Source: Methanoplanus limicola DSM 2279
Lineage (GTDB): Archaea > Halobacteriota > Methanomicrobia > Methanomicrobiales > Methanomicrobiaceae
Assembly (NCBI RefSeq): GCF_000243255.1
Contig: NZ_CM001436.1
Span: forward strand, 1,276,077 to 1,340,076
Reading direction: 5' to 3'
Length of the DNA: 64,000 nucleotides
The notes beneath the pieces were generated by a model that saw only the letters and a list, made by a program, of their open reading frames with translations, did not search any database and was not told where the DNA came from. The translations under genes were made by a program, and so were the position numbers. Shown one piece after another: positions 60,794-64,000 of this stretch (the stretch's first letter is position 1; every line of letters starts with the position of its first letter).

Positions 60794-61621
60794 CTACTTG
60801 CGCCACGATATGAGCGCCTGTTTTGTCGTCTCCTTCATATAATAACTGCCTGACGATTCCTCAAGCAGATCGCTGTAGTATTTCTTTGCATATACCTTCT
60901 CATCGCCGGATATCACCTTATTCACAACAGCAGAAGATACAGCCTCCTCTATACTGTTATACTTATAGACCCATTCATTCTCAATAATTTTCACATCCGC
61001 AAATATGCCCATATCATGGAGGACATTTAACAGGCAGATATAATCAGGATAATGCGGCGATCTGATATACCGGACTCCCTTCTCTTCTGCAATATAAGCC
61101 CTTATCTTCTCTTTTATTCTTTCACCGGCAAACCAGAATATATACACATCCCTTCTGCTTGCCCTGTTCAGTTTGTCAAGCGCCCATTCGGCATCATAAT
61201 ATCCCATAGAGTAGGCCGAAATTACAACATCATGGAGGTCAAAGTCCCTTTTAAGGCATACATCCTCCCACCTCTTCTGAATACACCTGGCATTTTTAAG
61301 TCCGGCTTTAATCATATTCTGCCTGAGATAGTACAGCATTCTGGCAGACGGATCGACTGCCGTTACAAAACTGACCTTCTCTGCAATGGGAACTGTAAGC
61401 CTTCCTGTCCCTGCACCGACATCAAGAACAGTGTCACCTGAAGAGAGATTCAAAAGCTCCACCTCCTTTAAGGTATTGCTGTAATTGCCTTCCCCGGACT
61501 CAACATAGTTGTCCGCCCGCATGTCCCATACAGAACCCGGATCTGCCTCATCCTCAAAGAAGGACGGCCTTCTGCTCACCGAGAGTTTCCAGAGTTCATT
61601 GTAGTCAATGATCCTCCTCAT
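60794..61621 (-). CDS. Class I SAM-dependent methyltransferase
   Basis: 275 aa. Motif I TVLDVGAGTGRLTVPIAEKV (about 59-78), acidic motif II in AVDPSARMLYYLRQN, and VVISAYSMGYYDAE as motif IV. An N-terminal segment with SRRPSFFEDEADPGSVWDMR precedes the core. Such proteins neighbour corrinoid or metabolite genes in methanogens, but no such context is present; the substrate is unknown. Confidence 0.85.
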   Translation of the reverse strand: MRRIIDYNELWKLSVSRRPSFFEDEADPGSVWDMRADNYVESGEGNYSNTLKEVELLNLSSGDTVLDVGAGTGRLTVPIAEKVSFVTAVDPSARMLYYLRQNMIKAGLKNARCIQKRWEDVCLKRDFDLHDVVISAYSMGYYDAEWALDKLNRASRRDVYIFWFAGERIKEKIRAYIAEEKGVRYIRSPHYPDYICLLNVLHDMGIFADVKIIENEWVYKYNSIEEAVSSAVVNKVISGDEKVYAKKYYSDLLEESSGSYYMKETTKQALISWRK

Positions 61622-61884
61622 AACAGTTCATTATTGTTGCAGGTTAAAGATAATAATTCTTGAAAAAATCTTCATTTCAGGACGGAAAAATTCCCGGAAG
61701 AGCAGGCGCAGTACAGCAAATCAGAGTAGAGCATCAAAAATATCAATAAATTAAATACTAAAGCTTAAAATAAGGAAAAAATACGGATATTTTAATATCT
61801 GCGAAGCAGAACCGGGAACCTGAATTACTGTTGATAAAACACTTCCCTTCATTACAGACAGAAGATATAATATTATCTGATTTT

Positions 61885-62685
61885 ATGGACCCAGAGTATA
61901 TTTCCGGTCTGCTGGATAAAGTTCGGGCAGAAAAGCCACTTGTCCACCATATAACAAATTATGTGACTGTAAACGACTGCGCTAATATAACAATCTGCGC
62001 CGGAGCATCTCCTGTGATGGCCCATCATCCCGATGACGCAGAGGAGATGGCGGCGGTTGCGGGCGCTCTTGTTCTGAATATCGGAACACTCTCCCCCGAA
62101 CTTGTGGATGCAATGCTGATTGCAGGAAAGAGGGCAAATGAAGCAGGAGTGCCGGTGATCCTTGATCCTGTCGGCGCCGGGGCGACAAAGATCAGGACAG
62201 AGAGCACATTTAAAATATTAAAAGAGGTTGAAATTTCGGTTATAAAAGGCAATGCAGGGGAAATTTCGGTAATAGCCGGCACAGGAGGTGTTGTACGTGG
62301 TGTTGATTCAGGAGGGTCTGCGGGTGAGCCACTGGAAGCAGCCAGGGCATGCTCTGATCTTACCGGTGCGGCCGTGTTTATGACAGGTCAGGATGATATT
62401 CTGACTGACGGCAGGAGGTCATATCTGGTCTCAAACGGCCATCCGATGATGGGCAGCCTTTCAGGTACAGGATGTATGGCGGCATCACTCTGCGGCTCCT
62501 TTGCAGCTGCTGGCGATGAACTGCTCCTCTCATCACTCGCTGCGGCCGTAATATTCGGAATTTCCGGTGAGATCGCAGGCAGCTCATGCAAAGGCCCCTA
62601 CTCCTTCAGGAATGAACTCTTTGACACCCTCTTCAGGATTAAGAGAGAGACAATAGAGAGATATGCAGATTTCAGGATGATATAA
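61885..62685 (+). CDS. thiM: Hydroxyethylthiazole kinase
   Basis: Phosphorylates 4-methyl-5-(2-hydroxyethyl)thiazole in thiamine salvage. 266 aa from the ATG at 61885; a TTG at 61831 would add 18 atypical residues. HHITNYVTVNDCANI (about 21-35), GASPVMAHHPDD, PVILDPVGAGATKIRTES and the anion hole MGSLSGTGCM with its catalytic Cys are all present. The stop overlaps the thiE ATG by one base. Confidence 0.95.
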   Translation: MDPEYISGLLDKVRAEKPLVHHITNYVTVNDCANITICAGASPVMAHHPDDAEEMAAVAGALVLNIGTLSPELVDAMLIAGKRANEAGVPVILDPVGAGATKIRTESTFKILKEVEISVIKGNAGEISVIAGTGGVVRGVDSGGSAGEPLEAARACSDLTGAAVFMTGQDDILTDGRRSYLVSNGHPMMGSLSGTGCMAASLCGSFAAAGDELLLSSLAAAVIFGISGEIAGSSCKGPYSFRNELFDTLFRIKRETIERYADFRMI

Positions 62686-63314
62686 TGGCATACGGCCTGT
62701 ACATTGTAACTGACAGAGTTATCGGGAGGGGAATGACACACGCAGATATGGCTGCACTTGCTGTTGCAGGAGGGGCAGACGTCGTCCAGCTGAGGGACAA
62801 GGATATGCCGGCGGCAGATCTTACAGCCGAGGCGGTTAATATCAGGGAAATAACAGAAGATTCCGGCACGCTCTTCATAGTCAATGACAGGATTGATATC
62901 GCACTCGCCTCAGGGGCAGATGGTGTGCATCTGGGCCAGTCTGATATCCCGGCAGAATACGCTCGAAAAATAGTCCCTGATGACTTTATTATAGGGATCT
63001 CAGTCTCAACACCAGATGAGGCCCTAAAAGCCCGGAATTCCGGCGCGGACTATGTGTCACCCGGCCCTGTATTCACTACCGCAACAAAGAGCGATGCGGG
63101 TGATGCTCTGGGACTGGATACGGTCTTTACCATTTCAGCCGCAGTTGAAATTCCTGTGGTCCCTATCGGCGGAATATCCGGGAAAAACGCCGCGTCAGTT
63201 ATTGGTGCCGGGGCTGACGGGGTTGCTGTGATATCGGCAGTCTTTGGAAGAGAAGATGCGGTATCGGCTGCGGCAGATCTGAAAAAAATTATAGAGGGTG
63301 CAAAAACAGCCTGA
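62685..63314 (+). CDS. thiE: Thiamine phosphate synthase
   Basis: Joins HMP-pyrophosphate and thiazole phosphate to thiamine phosphate. 209 aa, a TIM barrel: LYIVTDRVIGRGMTHADMAA, DVVQLRDKDMPAADL (pyrophosphate-binding), FIVNDRIDIALASGADGVHL and VVPIGGISGKNAASV are family landmarks. Coupled to thiM by a 1-bp overlap, so the product pair acts in one pathway. Confidence 0.97.
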   Translation: MAYGLYIVTDRVIGRGMTHADMAALAVAGGADVVQLRDKDMPAADLTAEAVNIREITEDSGTLFIVNDRIDIALASGADGVHLGQSDIPAEYARKIVPDDFIIGISVSTPDEALKARNSGADYVSPGPVFTTATKSDAGDALGLDTVFTISAAVEIPVVPIGGISGKNAASVIGAGADGVAVISAVFGREDAVSAAADLKKIIEGAKTA

Positions 63315-63424
63315 ATTCCGGAATTATACCTGTCTTCAGATACTTCTGGAGGCCGGCTCCGGGTTCTGAGTCATTACTATTATCTCCTGCCGGAGAGTTC
63401 AGATATTCCGGCAGTAATTCTTTT

Positions 63425-64000
63425 TCACTTAGGGTTATCCAATGAATCTTTTATCCTCTCAATCAGCAATTCAATGATATCCCTTCTGCTGTTATCCTTA
63501 ATGCCGTCTGCATATCTCTCAAGAACCGGGATTACCCCAGGTCCCGACTCAGCAAGGAATCCGGCAGCAGTTTCAGATACTTCAGGGTCACCGCTCAGAA
63601 CAAGTCCGGCAAGTGCCGGCACAGACTCGTCACCCCCTATGGAGAATATGGTTTTTACAGCAGATGTCCGGTCAGGAGCATCCTCCTCACCTGCATAGGA
63701 GACCAGATATCTGACAGCATAACTGCCCGCCTTCTCAACCTCAGCCCAGTTATTACTCCCGATAAGGTCTACAATATTCTCCCTTCTGCTTATGAATTCA
63801 TATAAATCATTGATCTTCTGCTTTCTCTTCCCGGTCTGGGCATTATCTGCTGCTCTCCTGAGATATGGCAGTGACCTGCCCCCGGCCCGGATCATGAATT
63901 TGGATGCAGTCTCCAAGACCACAGGATCGTCATCAGCGCTCTCGACTGACAGTATCCGGAGTGCATCATCACCTCCGATATTTCCTATAATCCGGGCAGC
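63425..64000 (-). CDS. HEAT-repeat protein, N-terminus beyond window edge
   Basis: The frame is open from the right edge (reading AARIIGNIGGDDALRILSVE) to a stop at 63425, so at least 191 residues belong to it; a GTG at 63922 is not the true start. Repeating helical pairs with Ala/Gly/Asp-Asp turns (SIGGDESVPALAGLVLSGDP, ESGPGVIPVLERYADGIKDN) are HEAT/armadillo-like units used for protein binding, related to PBS-lyase-like repeats of archaea. Partner unknown. Confidence 0.8.
   Translation of the reverse strand, partial: AARIIGNIGGDDALRILSVESADDDPVVLETASKFMIRAGGRSLPYLRRAADNAQTGKRKQKINDLYEFISRRENIVDLIGSNNWAEVEKAGSYAVRYLVSYAGEEDAPDRTSAVKTIFSIGGDESVPALAGLVLSGDPEVSETAAGFLAESGPGVIPVLERYADGIKDNSRRDIIELLIERIKDSLDNPK

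Noticed and set aside
61790-61840. TPP riboswitch before thiM
   Set aside because: GAACCTGA and a GGGAA/TTCCC stem recall the 3' half of the thiamine pyrophosphate riboswitch, but the CTGAGA element and the other helices are missing.

Overview
The window comes from the chromosome of a methanogenic euryarchaeon, most likely one of the Methanomicrobiales (Methanoplanus/Methanolacinia-like). Support for this is methenyl-H4MPT cyclohydrolase (mch), a methanogenesis marker 12 protein, an archaeal thermosome, TiaS, Orc1/Cdc6, archaeal type II GAPDH, a DUF3821 surface protein, soluble PAS/REC signalling proteins and TATA-box promoters, many of them leaderless. The genus is an inference; no rRNA lies in the window.

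Layout. 1-18,050 is chromosomal backbone: a glycosyltransferase cut by the left edge, tiaS diverging from an HTH regulator, the thermosome, a membrane histidine kinase facing a soluble chemoreceptor, methanogenesis marker 12, a CPBP protease, a uracil permease-upp-DUF368 operon, a Gate-domain membrane protein, a sugar epimerase and apgM. 18,101-35,290 is an integrated element bounded by a perfect 20-bp direct repeat. 35,291-64,000 is backbone again: a zinc-ribbon protein, orc1/cdc6, mch, a TPR protein, a 14-bp minisatellite, a pilin-like protein, a DASS transporter, methyltransferases, two-component proteins, asnB, an ABC1/UbiB kinase, surface proteins, gap and thiM-thiE. A HEAT-repeat gene is cut by the right edge.

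The integrated element holds about 41 mostly tiny genes. A tyrosine integrase with a C-terminal zinc ribbon lies at the left end. Next come small membrane proteins and a ribbon-helix-helix (RHH) regulator that diverges, across a 36-bp palindrome, from an operon of about 21 translationally coupled small genes (zinc ribbons, coiled coils, an HNH nuclease). A second, shorter tyrosine recombinase and another RHH regulator follow. The right end is a virion-like cassette: a 53-aa candidate coat protein, secreted and membrane-anchored proteins, a 501-aa spike-like protein and a P-loop ATPase of the FtsK/HerA/Zot type. This resembles filamentous (inovirus-like) or pleomorphic archaeal viruses. No replication initiator is recognisable. 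A structured non-coding stretch fills the right end.

The most striking observation concerns the attachment site. On the minus strand, the left copy of the 20-bp repeat is the 5' part (terminal stem, box C and part of the first guide) of a well-formed C/D box sRNA gene at 18,049-18,122. Integration therefore appears to target an sRNA gene and to rebuild its 5' end from element DNA, much as many elements rebuild tRNA genes. An element-borne TATA box lies where it could drive both the sRNA and the integrase.
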